The notes: generated by a model from the letters alone, not told the origin. Counted from the stretch's first letter, positions 37,320-46,824 are shown. The stretch: 64,000 bases of DNA from Rhizobium sp. FKY42 (GCF_005222835.1 NZ_STGA01000029.1:62001-126000), one strand, 5' to 3'. Made by a program: numbers and translations.

Positions 37320-38474
37320 ATGGCTGCGTCACGACCGCTTCGTATCATTCACTGCTTCAGGTCGCCAGTCGGCGGCATTTTTCGGCACGTGCGCGATCTG
37401 GTAGACGCGCATTCGAAGGCCGGTCATCAGATCGGCATCCTCTGTGATAGTTCGACAGGCGGAGCACACGAGGAGGCCCTGTTCGAGCGGATCAAACCAA
37501 AACTGGCACTGGGATTGATGCGTTTGCCGATCCAACGGTCGGTATCGCCCGGAGATCTTCTCGCACTCTATGACAGTTACAAACATATCAAGAGCTTGCA
37601 GCCGGATGTTCTGCATGGACATGGCGCCAAAGGTGGTGTCCTTGCCCGTCTCATCGGCTCAGTCCTGCGGGTCAACAGGTATCGCGTAGCCCGCTTCTAT
37701 TCGCCTCATGGCGGCAGTCTGCACTATGATGAGAAGCGCCTTTCCGGCAAGGCGGTCATGCGGTTGGAGCGTGTGCAGGAGCACTTCACCGATGGCCTGG
37801 TCTTCGTCTGTGACTACGAGCGGCGCGTCTACGAGCAGAAGGTAGGCAGGCCCCGTGCTCCCGGGACCGTTATCTATAACGGGATCGACGACAACGAGTT
37901 CGAACCCATCGCAACTGTCCCGAATGGGGCAGACTTTTTGTACATCGGAATGATGCGGGATCTTAAAGGTCCAGATGTCTTCATCAATGCGTTTGAACTG
38001 GCTGAGAGAATGCTCGGACGACGCTTGTCCGCAGCAATGGTGGGGGACGGACCCGATAAGGAAACCTATATCCAGGCAATCCGTGACAGAGGGCTGTCGG
38101 ACCGCATCTCGATGGACAATGCGATGCCAGCGTCGGTCGCATTTTCGATGGCGGACATCGTCGTGGTGCCATCCCGTGCTGAAGCGATGCCCTATATCGT
38201 TCTGGAAGCTCTCGCCGCCGGGAAACTTGTGCTTGCCAGCAGGGTCGGCGGCATTCCGGAAATTCTTGGCGAGCAAAGCAGTGCCCTCGCCATACCAGGA
38301 AGTGCAGAGGATCTGGCTCGCGTGATGGTTGAAGCAAGAAGCGAGGCAGGATGGCGACAACGGGTAATGCCGCCGCCCGAACGGTTTCGCGCTCGCTTTT
38401 CAGCCGATGTGATGACGTCTTCGATGCTCCAGCTATATCAAGATACTCTAACTAAAGGTTCAAAACTTTCTTAG
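37320..38474 (+). CDS. Glycosyltransferase family 4-like protein
   Basis: A 384-residue GT-B glycosyltransferase, probably acting at the cytoplasmic membrane on a lipid-linked sugar. The N-terminal domain begins RIIHCFRSPVGGIFRHVRDLV with the acceptor-side glycine loop; the C-terminal nucleotide-sugar domain has FLYIGMMRDLKGPDVFINAF and the E-x7-E motif within PSRAEAMPYIVLEALAAGK, then SRVGGIPEIL. The sugar donor is unknown. Start 37320 lies 4 bases after the Wza-like gene, so they are co-translated. Likely counterpart of uppD. Confidence 0.9.
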   Translation: MAASRPLRIIHCFRSPVGGIFRHVRDLVDAHSKAGHQIGILCDSSTGGAHEEALFERIKPKLALGLMRLPIQRSVSPGDLLALYDSYKHIKSLQPDVLHGHGAKGGVLARLIGSVLRVNRYRVARFYSPHGGSLHYDEKRLSGKAVMRLERVQEHFTDGLVFVCDYERRVYEQKVGRPRAPGTVIYNGIDDNEFEPIATVPNGADFLYIGMMRDLKGPDVFINAFELAERMLGRRLSAAMVGDGPDKETYIQAIRDRGLSDRISMDNAMPASVAFSMADIVVVPSRAEAMPYIVLEALAAGKLVLASRVGGIPEILGEQSSALAIPGSAEDLARVMVEARSEAGWRQRVMPPPERFRARFSADVMTSSMLQLYQDTLTKGSKLS

Positions 38475-38555
38475 CATCTTGCTGCTAATGCTCAGCAATG
38501 CGCAGAATGAAACAGGCGGTGCCTGGGCGCGTTTGCGATCAATGGGATCCGAGCA

Positions 38556-40106
38556 ATGAGCGAACCGGCAGGAAAGCAGGAATTCGATGTCGAGGCATTG
38601 CGTCGACAGGTTTCCGAGATCCAGAGCCGATCTGAAACCGGGCAGGACGAGTCTCCAGCCGAGCTGAACGATTTTGCACAACAGATCGCCGAGCAGTTTC
38701 GCGACACGAATACCACTCCATCCATGCTCATCGGCAAGTTCCGGCTTCTGGAAGGCATGGTCGTTGTCATTGTCAGTCTTTTCGCAAATTACCTCAACGA
38801 CATCCGGGATCTGGAATCACTCATCATTCAGTTCTTCTCCGCCGTATTTGCAGCCGGTCTGATGATACTGAGCCTGCAAATTGCGGATGCCTACCAAATT
38901 CCCTCCCTGCGAATGCCTCAGCGCATGGCCATCCGCGTCGTCATTTGCTGGAGTCTTGGTTGGGGTGCCGTTTGGCTTTTGAACTGGCTTCTGCTGTCCT
39001 ACACGCCCAATGTGCACACATTTACGTGGTGGGTGTTTGGCACTGCAGCCATGATTGCGGTGCGCTACCTGATGGCGATTGCCATTCGGCATTGGGCACG
39101 CAATGGGATTATGGAGCGTCGTGCTGTGATTGTTGGTGGTGGCCAGCCAGCGAAGGATCTGGTGCGCGCACTTGAGGCACAGCCGGAGAACGATATTCGG
39201 ATTTGCGGCATCTTCGATGATCGTGGCAGCGCGCGCTCGCCCGATCTGGTTGCTGGCTATCCAAAACTTGGGACATTCGGTGAACTGGTGACCTTCGCCC
39301 GCCTCGCGCGGATCGACATGTTGATCATCGCGCTTCCGGCATCCGCAGAACAGAGAATCCTCCAACTGCTGAAGAAGCTCTGGGTTCTACCGGTTGATAT
39401 CCGCCTTGCCGCACACGCACATCAGCTTCGATTTCGCCCCCGTGCCTATAGTCACGTCGGTGCAGTGCCGATGCTCGACATCTTCGACAAACCGCTTCGG
39501 GACTGGGACTCGGTTTCGAAACGCGCCTTTGACATCTTCTTTTCAAGTCTCGCATTGCTGCTGTGCTGGCCGATCATGATCGGCTGCGCCATCGCTGTTA
39601 AAGCAACCTCGAAAGGCCCGGCACTTTTCATCCAAAAGCGCCATGGTTTCAACAATGAGGTCATCAACGTTCTGAAGTTCCGCTCGATGTATACCGAGCA
39701 AAGCGATCCGACTGCGAAGAAGGCCGTAACAAAGCACGATCCGCGTGTGACACCTGTTGGTCGTTTTATTCGCAAGTCTTCGCTGGATGAACTCCCTCAA
39801 TTGTTCAACGTGCTGCGCGGTGAACTTTCTCTCGTGGGCCCGCGACCGCATGCGGTGCAGGCACAAACCGGTGACAGAAAATATGTCGATGTCGTCGAAA
39901 GCTATTTTGCCCGCCACCGGGTCAAACCTGGCGTCACGGGCTGGGCACAGATCAACGGCCTGCGCGGGGAGCTCGACAGCGACGAAAAAATCAAGGCTCG
40001 GATCGCTTTTGATCTGGATTACATCGAGAACTGGTCGCTTTGGCTCGACCTCAAGATCCTGTTCCTGACGCCCATCAGACTGCTGAACACGGAGAATGCA
40101 TATTGA
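38556..40106 (+). CDS. Polyprenyl-phosphate hexose-1-phosphate transferase (initiating enzyme)
   Basis: A 516-residue integral membrane enzyme of the WcaJ/WbaP type that starts a polysaccharide repeat by moving a sugar phosphate onto undecaprenyl phosphate. Layout: cytoplasmic N-terminus, four membrane helices (about residues 65-180), a Rossmann-like CoA-binding-3 domain (about 185-295), then the catalytic bacterial sugar-transferase domain starting at KRAFDIFFSS (322) and including LIQKRHG-type FIQKRHGFN, KFRSMY, SSLDELPQLFNVLRGELSLV, GPRPHA and RHRVKPGVTGWAQINGLRG. The donor is probably UDP-glucose or a related hexose. The next gene starts within its stop codon. It would be uppE in the upp scheme. 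Confidence 0.93.
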   Translation: MSEPAGKQEFDVEALRRQVSEIQSRSETGQDESPAELNDFAQQIAEQFRDTNTTPSMLIGKFRLLEGMVVVIVSLFANYLNDIRDLESLIIQFFSAVFAAGLMILSLQIADAYQIPSLRMPQRMAIRVVICWSLGWGAVWLLNWLLLSYTPNVHTFTWWVFGTAAMIAVRYLMAIAIRHWARNGIMERRAVIVGGGQPAKDLVRALEAQPENDIRICGIFDDRGSARSPDLVAGYPKLGTFGELVTFARLARIDMLIIALPASAEQRILQLLKKLWVLPVDIRLAAHAHQLRFRPRAYSHVGAVPMLDIFDKPLRDWDSVSKRAFDIFFSSLALLLCWPIMIGCAIAVKATSKGPALFIQKRHGFNNEVINVLKFRSMYTEQSDPTAKKAVTKHDPRVTPVGRFIRKSSLDELPQLFNVLRGELSLVGPRPHAVQAQTGDRKYVDVVESYFARHRVKPGVTGWAQINGLRGELDSDEKIKARIAFDLDYIENWSLWLDLKILFLTPIRLLNTENAY

Positions 40107-41368
40107 GCGTCGCTTTCGAGGGCCAGGTCTATCCGAAGCCATTCAATCCACAAATGGCAGCCCTGCGCATCATCGGGTCGGCCATGGTTGCCTTTGGTGT
40201 GTTTCTCTCAGGCTTCGTCATTCGTGAGCCGGCTCCCTACGAAGTGATGCTGGCCCTGCAGATTACGATCTGGTTTCTGCTCGGACTCAAGATCTCGCGG
40301 TCGGTCGCTCCGCTGCTCGTGCTGATGCTATTGTTCAATATTGGCGGAATGTTTTCGCTGACAGTCATGAGCGATATGACCGGTGCGCCGCTTTACATGG
40401 CGGTCTCAACGTTCCTGGCTCTTACCTCAGTGTTTTATGCCGCAATCATCGAAGACGGGCACCAGCGCCTGCTGCTCATCTTCAGGGCCTGGGTGGCGGG
40501 GGCTGTCATCACCGCCCTCCTCGGCATCCTTGGCTACTTTCACGCCTTTCCCGGTGCGGAAATCTTCACGCGGTATGACAGGGCAATGGGTGCTTTTCAG
40601 GACCCCAACGTCTTCGGCCCCTATCTCGTAGCACCGGCAATTTACCTGATGTATCGGTTGCTCACGACCCGATTGAGCCGTGCTGTCTTCTACATTCCGG
40701 GTATATTGATCCTCGCGCTCGGAATTTTTCTGTCCTTCTCGCGAGCGGCCTGGGGTCTCTTCGCTTTCGCTGCCATTGCATTGATCGTCGTGATGCTGCT
40801 CAAGGAACGAACAGCGGCATTTCGCATGAAGATCTTCACGCTTGGCCTGACAGCAGTTGTTATCCTGATGATGGCGATTGCCGGCGCGATGCAATCCAAG
40901 AAGGTATCCGACCTGTTCATGAACCGTGCCAAGCTCGTTCAGGAGTATGATGGCGCACGACTGGGTCGCTTCGAGCGTCACAAGATCGGTTTCCTCATGG
41001 CGCTGGAACGGCCCCTCGGCATGGGGCCCATGGTACTTGGCAAGATGTTTGGCGAAGATGAGCACAACATTTGGCTCAAGACCCTGACGACATACGGTTG
41101 GCTGGGCTTCGTGTGCTACCTCATTCTGCTATGGTCGACACTCTACATCGGCTTCCGATCGCTGTTACGAGAACGCCCCTGGCAACCATTTCTCATGGTC
41201 GCCTGGATTGTGCTCGCAGGTCATGCGCTGATCGGAAATGTCATCGATCTCGATCACTGGCGGCATGTCTATATGCTTTTCGGGATCATTTGGGGCTGTT
41301 TTGCGCTAGAAAACAACTGGCAGAAACGGATGCGGCAAAATTCCCTTGCCGATGCAAGGACCGCTTGA
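40103..41368 (+). CDS. O-antigen ligase/Wzy-like polysaccharide polymerase
   Basis: A 421-residue membrane protein with about twelve hydrophobic segments and a large loop containing RYDRAMGAFQDPNVFGPYL and, later, the Wzy_C-like region (LGIFLSFSRAAWGLFAF and GEDEHNIWLKTLTTYGWLGF). It should polymerise or ligate the finished polysaccharide at the periplasmic face. I start it at TTG 40103, which overlaps the stop of the transferase gene and follows GGAG by 8 bases; no in-frame ATG is suitably placed. It is the last large gene of the locus, counterpart of uppF. Confidence 0.85.
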   Translation: MSVAFEGQVYPKPFNPQMAALRIIGSAMVAFGVFLSGFVIREPAPYEVMLALQITIWFLLGLKISRSVAPLLVLMLLFNIGGMFSLTVMSDMTGAPLYMAVSTFLALTSVFYAAIIEDGHQRLLLIFRAWVAGAVITALLGILGYFHAFPGAEIFTRYDRAMGAFQDPNVFGPYLVAPAIYLMYRLLTTRLSRAVFYIPGILILALGIFLSFSRAAWGLFAFAAIALIVVMLLKERTAAFRMKIFTLGLTAVVILMMAIAGAMQSKKVSDLFMNRAKLVQEYDGARLGRFERHKIGFLMALERPLGMGPMVLGKMFGEDEHNIWLKTLTTYGWLGFVCYLILLWSTLYIGFRSLLRERPWQPFLMVAWIVLAGHALIGNVIDLDHWRHVYMLFGIIWGCFALENNWQKRMRQNSLADARTA

Positions 41369-41399
41369 AAAGTCCCGTTCCTGCCCCAGTTCATCTGAC

Positions 41400-41693
41400 A
41401 TGATGACCATTCAGCAGATGCGGGCTGCACGTGCAGCCCTAAACCTCTCCCCGGAAGATATTGCCGGTTTTGCCGGTGTGGACGCGCAGAAGATCATCGC
41501 CTCGGAGAGCGGCGGTGGTGAACTGGACTCTCAGGCGTCGGCGCGGATTCGGACGCTTCTGGAAAGCCGCGGTATTGTCTTCTTCGAGAGAGGGCAGGCC
41601 GACCCAGGCATTGGACCGGGAATACAATGGAGAGATCAAACCCTCGATCAAGGAACCCGTCCGGAAAATCTCAATTCAACGAATGACGATTAG
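41400..41693 (+). CDS. Small helix-turn-helix (XRE-like) protein
   Basis: A 97-residue protein with an XRE-like helix-turn-helix: MRAARAALNLSPEDIAGFAG, then a second helix VDAQKIIASESGG and RIRTLLESRGIVFF. The tail after residue 65 is hydrophilic and unstructured. It may be a DNA-binding regulator of the neighbouring polysaccharide genes or a truncated repressor. ATGs at 41400 and 41403 are adjacent; no strong ribosome site precedes them, and coupling to the polymerase gene 31 bases upstream is possible. Confidence 0.65.
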   Translation: MMTIQQMRAARAALNLSPEDIAGFAGVDAQKIIASESGGGELDSQASARIRTLLESRGIVFFERGQADPGIGPGIQWRDQTLDQGTRPENLNSTNDD

Positions 41694-41864
41694 TGGTAGG
41701 CTCTCTTCTCCCCGGACAGATCTCCTCACAACGGTTCCAACCCGTCTTAGCGCATTATTACACCCATCATTGAATTTGGACTTTATTTTTCAACCATTTG
41801 GATAGATCATTGGAACAAGTCGAGCCAAGTATCGTTGTTGCGTCAGACTCAGATGGGGGAAATC

Positions 41865-42053
41865 ATGACAACGCACGTCGATCAACACATCACCGAAACA
41901 TCGGGACTGAGTAAAGTCTGGAATGTCGCTGAATTTGCCAAGCGCTATCGTCTTGATCCGCAGGAAGAAAATCGCCTGCTCAAGCTGCTTGGCCCGTTTG
42001 CCAGCGAGCAGGAACTTCTGATGAATGCCAGCCGGACGCCGCTTTATCGCTGA
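41865..42053 (+). CDS. Small protein, function unknown
   Basis: A 62-residue soluble protein starting MTTHVDQHITETSGLSKVWN, then a helical segment EFAKRYRLDPQEENRLLKLLGPF and NASRTPLYR. The start follows GGGGGAAATC, a good ribosome site. The sequence VAEFAKRYRLDPQEENRLLK looks like a helix-turn-helix or helical-bundle scaffold, but I do not recognise a family. It lies 171 bases after the XRE-like gene and 77 bases before tRNA-Pro. Confidence 0.65.
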   Translation: MTTHVDQHITETSGLSKVWNVAEFAKRYRLDPQEENRLLKLLGPFASEQELLMNASRTPLYR

Positions 42054-42130
42054 AGTGGTTATTTCACCAGTTTAGGCTTGCGAAGCGGTCGGCAAGTCAG
42101 TATGGAGATCAAGCTTCTTCGGAAGCGGGT

Positions 42131-42207
<77 letters not shown>

Positions 42208-42219
42208 TTTTACAAATTT

Positions 42220-42247
42220 AAGCCATATCCCCCAGCATTGGCTTTTT
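42220..42247 (+). terminator. Terminator after tRNA-Pro
   Basis: AAGCCA (42220-42225) pairs with TGGCTT (42239-42244) around a C-rich loop and is followed by TTT. It sits 12 bases after the tRNA 3' end. Confidence 0.55.
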
Positions 42248-42641
42248 CACTCCTTTCTCGCTCTTGCCTCGAACAGCCTCCTGCTTGCACAATTTCTGCG
42301 GGAACAATCTGCTGCATCTCCGGTTTGCTTCCACACACAGGAAATGATCGTGACCGATGACAGTGATGCAACAGCGACTGCGACCGAATCAGCAACAGGA
42401 TTGAACAGGTCCGCGAAGGCGGAAGAGAGGCGGGTAGAAAGCCTCAAGGGCTCACAGCTTCGTAAAGGCACCGAACGCGTCGAAGAACACTCCAAAAGCT
42501 CAGATGGAAAGACGCCCGGCGGGAAGCAAATCTAATGGGCCAGGGATATCGAAAGTGGTCCACGCCACAGCGACATTACCACAACAACCGCTGTTGAGAC
42601 ACGGATAAAACCGGTGATCAAATCGCTGTGTAACATTGACA

Positions 42642-42654
42642 ATCAAAGTTTGAT
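42642..42654. repeat. Short palindrome ATCAAAGTTTGAT in the gene-poor stretch
   Basis: A perfect inverted repeat with six-base arms around a central G, about 85 bases before the putative small exported peptide. It could be an operator; no known regulator consensus fits well (the FNR/FixK box has the half-sites in the opposite order). Confidence 0.3.
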
Positions 42655-42738
42655 CACACTGCGTGCATTTTAGTATTTCAATTTCGATTAATTTTACTCT
42701 ACTATGAAGATCCAGACGACATTGGGACGGGGGTCGAT

Positions 42739-42870
42739 ATGGCGCTTCAGGGACGGATTTTCGTATTTAGCTTGGTTTTGTTCACGATTTGCATGCCGCT
42801 GGCTGCAAAAAAGGCCGAAGCAGACGCTCGCCAGAATAATATGGCTTTAATGGCCAAGGTTCGGACATAG
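42739..42870 (+). CDS. Putative small exported peptide
   Basis: A 43-codon frame starting MALQGRIFVFSLVLFTICMP and continuing LAAKKAEADARQNNMALMAK, with a hydrophobic stretch that looks like a signal or membrane anchor and a short basic-acidic tail. A purine-rich ACGGGGG site lies a few bases before the ATG. There is no homology that I recognise, and the region is otherwise AT-rich and gene-poor, so this could be a real small protein or chance. Confidence 0.4.
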   Translation: MALQGRIFVFSLVLFTICMPLAAKKAEADARQNNMALMAKVRT

Positions 42871-43022
42871 ACACACAGATTAACACTTTCGAGCAGGGAC
42901 ACCAGTCTCAGACGTTCACGACGCGTTTCGTCGCCTTTGACACGACCGACCATGGCGTAATGCGCCCATCTCCTGAAAACTGTCGATTTCAGTCGTGAAT
43001 TGCTTCTGCGGACGCGGGGCTA

Positions 43023-43553
43023 TCAGCGAACCTGATCAAGCAGGCGTTTGCATTCCAGCAGATCAAAAAGCGCTTCCTGCAGCAAGGCACGATCTTCCTT
43101 GCCAATTGAGCTTTTGCCGATCGAGACCTCATCATCACTCGATCCACCGAACCCGAAGAAACGACCGCTGGGTTTTGCTTTCGGTTTGCCGAGCAATTGA
43201 TCTTCATCTGCATGGCTGAGGCCCTTTGGCTCCTCATGCCGGTCGCTATTGGCCGCCATAATGGCTTCCATGGTTGCCATATCACCAGTGGCAATTGCCG
43301 TTACGAACTTGTTGCCATTGGCCTTCAGGAGTTTCTGAACGCCTTTGATCGTGTAGCCATGGTCGTAAAGAAGATGGCGAATTCCCTTCAAGAGGTCGAT
43401 GTCTTCCGGGCGGTAGTAGCGGCGTCCGCCGCCCCTCTTCATGGGTTTGATTTGTGGAAAACGGGTTTCCCAGAAGCGTAATACATGCTGCGGAAGATCA
43501 AGATCATCCGCAACTTCGCTGATCGTCCGGAACGCGTCGGGGCTTTTATCCAC
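43023..43553 (-). CDS. MerR-family transcriptional regulator
   Basis: A 176-residue protein with an N-terminal MerR winged helix: [60 protein letters not shown] (residues 8-75). The rest is a charged, glycine/serine-rich linker and a short C-terminal helix; no cysteine-based metal site or known ligand domain is present. It lies downstream of ihfA by 138 bases on the same strand. The plsX-fabH-ihfA-merR order is conserved in alphaproteobacteria, which hints at a regulatory role connected with lipid synthesis or growth. Confidence 0.88.
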   Translation of the reverse strand: MDKSPDAFRTISEVADDLDLPQHVLRFWETRFPQIKPMKRGGGRRYYRPEDIDLLKGIRHLLYDHGYTIKGVQKLLKANGNKFVTAIATGDMATMEAIMAANSDRHEEPKGLSHADEDQLLGKPKAKPSGRFFGFGGSSDDEVSIGKSSIGKEDRALLQEALFDLLECKRLLDQVR

Positions 43554-43691
43554 GTCTACAGATCTCCGAAGAATCGTCGTACCGAATCACGACAACGCAT
43601 CCACTCATAATGCATTTCAACGGCACTGCATCATCGGATCAAGTGCAGCCGCCGCGAACCAACAGAGTTTAATGTTTTGATTTTGACGCAA

Positions 43692-44030
43692 TCAAGACGC
43701 CGGATTCGCCGGCTTCTGCTTCGCCTTGCGTGACAAGTGAGACTTCAGAATTCGCTGCTTCAAAACGTTCGAAGCTTTGAACGTCATGACACGGCGGGGT
43801 GAAATCGGCACCTCTTCCCCTGTCTTCGGATTGCGACCTATGCGCTCATTCTTAGCCCGGACCTGGAAGGTCGCAAAGGAAGAAAGCTTGACGGTCTCGC
43901 CCCGTACGATGGCATTGCAGATCTCGTCGATCACTGTCTCCACCAACTCGGCGGATTCCGTTCTGGACAGGCCGACCTTGCGAAACACCGACTCTGCCAA
44001 ATCTGCCCGTGTTACTGTTTTGCCAGCCAT
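43692..44030 (-). CDS. ihfA: Integration host factor subunit alpha
   Basis: IHF alpha forms a heterodimer with IHF beta that binds and sharply bends specific DNA sites in recombination, replication and transcription. The 112-residue protein has [20 protein letters not shown] at the start, the arm [20 protein letters not shown], and IHF-specific [20 protein letters not shown]. The ATG at 44030 follows GAGGATC; upstream in-frame codons do not fit the family. It is downstream of fabH by 88 bases. Confidence 0.96.
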   Translation of the reverse strand: MAGKTVTRADLAESVFRKVGLSRTESAELVETVIDEICNAIVRGETVKLSSFATFQVRAKNERIGRNPKTGEEVPISPRRVMTFKASNVLKQRILKSHLSRKAKQKPANPAS

Positions 44031-44118
44031 GATCCTCGCCCGTCTGAAGCTGTATTGATCAATTTTTTCAAACACTATGTGCGTTAATGCCTAGGGTCAA
44101 GCGCCTCTCTTGCGGGTT

Positions 44119-45090
44119 CTACCAACGAACCAGCAATGCACCCCAGGTAAAGCCCCCGCCCATGGCTTCGAGCATGACAAGATCGCCCTGCTTGATGCGG
44201 CCATCGCTGGCTGCCACAGACAGGGCCAGTGGGATGGATGCCGCCGAGGTGTTACCATGCAGATCGACCGTCACCACAACCTTTTCGAGCGGAATGCCGA
44301 GCTTTTTCGCTGAGCCGTCGATGATTCTGCGATTCGCCTGATGGGGAACAAGCCAGTTCAGATCTTCAGCCGTTGTCCCGGTCGCTTCAAAAGCAGCAAC
44401 GATAACATCCGTAATCATGCCGACGGCGTGTTTGAAGACCTCCCGGCCCTCCATCCGCAAATGACCGACGGTGCCCGTCGTCGACGGCCCACCGTCGACA
44501 TAGAGCTTTTCCTTGTGCGAGCCGTCAGAACGCAGATGAGACGTCAGAACGCCGCGATCAGACACCTTGCCTTCCTGTTCCTGCGCTTCCAGGACCAGCG
44601 CACCGGCACCGTCACCGAAGAGCACGCAGGTTGTGCGATCCGTCCAGTCCAGAATACGGGAGAAGGTTTCCGCCCCGATGACCAGGGCACGCTTCGCCAT
44701 CCCTGCCCGCAGATGCGCGTCGGCAGTGGCCATGGCATAGACGAAGCCTGTGCAGACAGCCTGCACGTCGAAGGCGTAGCCCTTGGTCATACCAAGGCGA
44801 TTCTGGATATTGACGGCTGTCGCCGGAAACGTGTTGTCCGGCGTGGACGTCGCAACGATAATTAGGTCGATGTCGTCCGGCGTAAGGCCTGCGCGCTGCA
44901 GGGCGTCCCGTGCCGCGGCTTCCCCTAGAGACGCTGTGGTTTCACCCTCGCCTGCGATGTAACGCTGGCGAATTCCGGTGCGCTGGACAATCCAGTCGTC
45001 CGAGGTTTCAACAAGGTTTTCCATTTCCTTGTTCGTGACGACGCGTTGGGGCAGTGCGGAACCAAAACCGCGGACGACAGAGCGAATCAT
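44119..45090 (-). CDS. fabH: Beta-ketoacyl-ACP synthase III
   Basis: FabH starts fatty acid synthesis by condensing acetyl-CoA with malonyl-ACP. The 323-residue protein has the catalytic triad C113 (DVQAVCTGF), H250 ([10 protein letters not shown]) and N280 (HGNTSAAS). It starts [18 protein letters not shown] at 45090, 19 bases after the plsX stop. Neighbouring plsX supplies acyl phosphate for phospholipid synthesis, so the pair links fatty acid and membrane lipid initiation. Confidence 0.97.
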   Translation of the reverse strand: MIRSVVRGFGSALPQRVVTNKEMENLVETSDDWIVQRTGIRQRYIAGEGETTASLGEAAARDALQRAGLTPDDIDLIIVATSTPDNTFPATAVNIQNRLGMTKGYAFDVQAVCTGFVYAMATADAHLRAGMAKRALVIGAETFSRILDWTDRTTCVLFGDGAGALVLEAQEQEGKVSDRGVLTSHLRSDGSHKEKLYVDGGPSTTGTVGHLRMEGREVFKHAVGMITDVIVAAFEATGTTAEDLNWLVPHQANRRIIDGSAKKLGIPLEKVVVTVDLHGNTSAASIPLALSVAASDGRIKQGDLVMLEAMGGGFTWGALLVRW

Positions 45091-45109
45091 CTGATGCAAA
45101 TTCCCTTGC

Positions 45110-46159
45110 TCACGCCGCTTCTTCCGGGCCTGCGGGAGGCAGCCGGCGGGCATGATATGTTTTCAAATCCTGTACGATCTTCTGGTTCAACGCATTCCGC
45201 ACCATGTCGTAGCCGACATCGATTGCAGCCGCGTAACCTTCTGCATCTGTTCCGCCATGGCTTTTGATGACGATGCCGTTCAAGCCGAGGAACACGCCGC
45301 CATTGACCTTGCGCGGGTCCATCTTCTCACGCAACCGATCAAAGGCGCCTTTTGCAAGCAGATAACCGATCTTTGACATCAGTGTGCGAGACATTGCCGA
45401 GCGAAGCAATTCAGCCATCTGCTTGGCTGTTCCTTCTGCGGTCTTCAAGGCAATATTCCCGGTGAAGCCTTCCGTCACCACCACATCCACGACTCCGCGG
45501 CCGATATCGTCGCCTTCAACGAAGCCATGGTAGGAAATCGTCGACAGATTGGCCTCTCGCAACATGCGCCCGGCTTCCTTGACCTCTTCCTGTCCTTTGA
45601 CCTCTTCCACACCGACATTCAGCAAACCGACGGTGGGCTTCTCAACTTCAAACAGTGCGCGAGCCATTGCCCCGCCCATCAGCGAGAAGTCCAGCAACTG
45701 CTGCGCATCAGCGCCGATGGTGGCGCCAATGTCGAGAACGATGCTTTCGCCCTTCAGCGTCGGCCAGATACCGGCAATCGCAGGACGTTCGATATTCTCC
45801 ATCGTCCGAAGGCAAAATTTGGCCATGGCCATCAGTGCGCCGGTATTCCCGGCAGAAACAACGGCATCGGCCTCACCGGACTTCACGGCCTCAATAGAGC
45901 GCCACATGCTTGAAACGTAGCGACCACGCCGCAGGGCGGCGCTTGGCTTTTCATCCATCGTAATTGCGACATCGCAATGGTGGAATGTCGTCTTTTCCTT
46001 CAGCTTCGGGAATTTTGCGAGGATTGGCTCGCATTCCTGCTGAAGTCCGTACATGACGAAAACCACGTCCGGATGGCGCTCCAGTGCCTTGGCTGCACCT
46101 GGAATGACCACGGCAGGGCCGAAATCACCGCCCATGGCATCAAGAGAAATTCTGATCAC
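45110..46159 (-). CDS. plsX: Phosphate acyltransferase PlsX
   Basis: PlsX converts acyl-ACP to acyl phosphate, the donor used by PlsY to acylate glycerol-3-phosphate. I start it at GTG 46159 ([20 protein letters not shown]), which fits the family start and follows AAGGACCAGGAAC; this gives 349 residues. An in-frame TTG 15 codons upstream is less likely. Typical motifs include [34 protein letters not shown] and LVKSHGG-type [13 protein letters not shown] near the end. fabH follows after 19 bases. Confidence 0.95.
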   Translation of the reverse strand: MIRISLDAMGGDFGPAVVIPGAAKALERHPDVVFVMYGLQQECEPILAKFPKLKEKTTFHHCDVAITMDEKPSAALRRGRYVSSMWRSIEAVKSGEADAVVSAGNTGALMAMAKFCLRTMENIERPAIAGIWPTLKGESIVLDIGATIGADAQQLLDFSLMGGAMARALFEVEKPTVGLLNVGVEEVKGQEEVKEAGRMLREANLSTISYHGFVEGDDIGRGVVDVVVTEGFTGNIALKTAEGTAKQMAELLRSAMSRTLMSKIGYLLAKGAFDRLREKMDPRKVNGGVFLGLNGIVIKSHGGTDAEGYAAAIDVGYDMVRNALNQKIVQDLKTYHARRLPPAGPEEAA

Positions 46160-46254
46160 GCGTTCCTGGTCCTTCTGCCGCCGGCCTGGCTGTGTCGCGG
46201 CCAAAATCTTGGTTCATTCGCCCCATACAACTCATTCACAAGCGAATGCAAACG

Positions 46255-46824
46255 CTATTCCTTCTTTTTCCAGTCCTTCAGAACGGCAAACGGGTTTGGC
46301 TTGTCGTCCTTCACGGCTGGATCCGACTCGATATGATCGGCGAATTCAATGCCGGCCTTTCGCGGATAGGGATCGATGCCAAGGGCGACCATTTCCGCGA
46401 CTGTGGCGCCTGCATCGATTGTATCGCCCTCGAATGTCTCCGGCAGATCCGGACCATCCGGATCAAGCACCATTTCACCGCTTTCCCCCGTCATCATGCG
46501 CGCGAGTTTGGAGCCTTCAGGAACAAAGATTTGCTCGAAGTCTTCCGATATCACGCTCTCGACGGGCTCCAGCGTAACGACGCAGCTCTGTGTCAAACGG
46601 GCGGTGATGTGGCCGCGAACCCGCACGCCGTCCTTCTTCCAGCGGGCAATCTGCATTTCCGCGCTGAGCTCTTCCACTGAGGAAACCTTCCAGAGTTCTG
46701 CCAACCCTTCGCGTTCACGCTCGTCCGCAGAAATTCGAACTGTCACCGGATTGGCAGAAATATGCCCAACCTTGACCGCATAGGAGAACGGCGGCCTGGA
46801 TCTGGCGTCGGGTGATGTCTTCAC
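46255..46824 (-). CDS. DUF177/YceD-family protein
   Basis: A 189-residue protein of the YceD family, whose E. coli and plant members help 23S rRNA accumulate. The conserved core QARLTQSCVVTLEPVESVI-like segment (ITARLTQSCVVTLEPVESVI) and the C-terminal KPNPFAVLKDWKKK are typical. It overlaps the upstream CBP3-like gene by 4 bases (ATGA), and precedes plsX by 95 bases, the same context as yceD before rpmF-plsX in other bacteria; here rpmF is not next to it. Confidence 0.88.
   Translation of the reverse strand: MKTSPDARSRPPFSYAVKVGHISANPVTVRISADEREREGLAELWKVSSVEELSAEMQIARWKKDGVRVRGHITARLTQSCVVTLEPVESVISEDFEQIFVPEGSKLARMMTGESGEMVLDPDGPDLPETFEGDTIDAGATVAEMVALGIDPYPRKAGIEFADHIESDPAVKDDKPNPFAVLKDWKKKE

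Larger units (their letters stand above)
42208..43022. other. Gene-poor stretch after tRNA-Pro
   Basis: 815 bases with no firm gene. It holds the tRNA-Pro terminator (42220-42247), an uncertain 63-codon frame at 42344-42535 (hydrophilic product, ribosome-site purines directly against the ATG), a small palindrome (42642-42654), an AT-rich patch at about 42640-42710, and the putative 43-residue exported peptide at 42739-42870. The last 150 bases before merR show nothing recognisable. Confidence 0.6.

Noticed and set aside
42344..42535. 63-codon open frame after tRNA-Pro
   Set aside because: Product is hydrophilic without any motif, the purine run touches the start codon directly, and both strands are open here; too weak to call.
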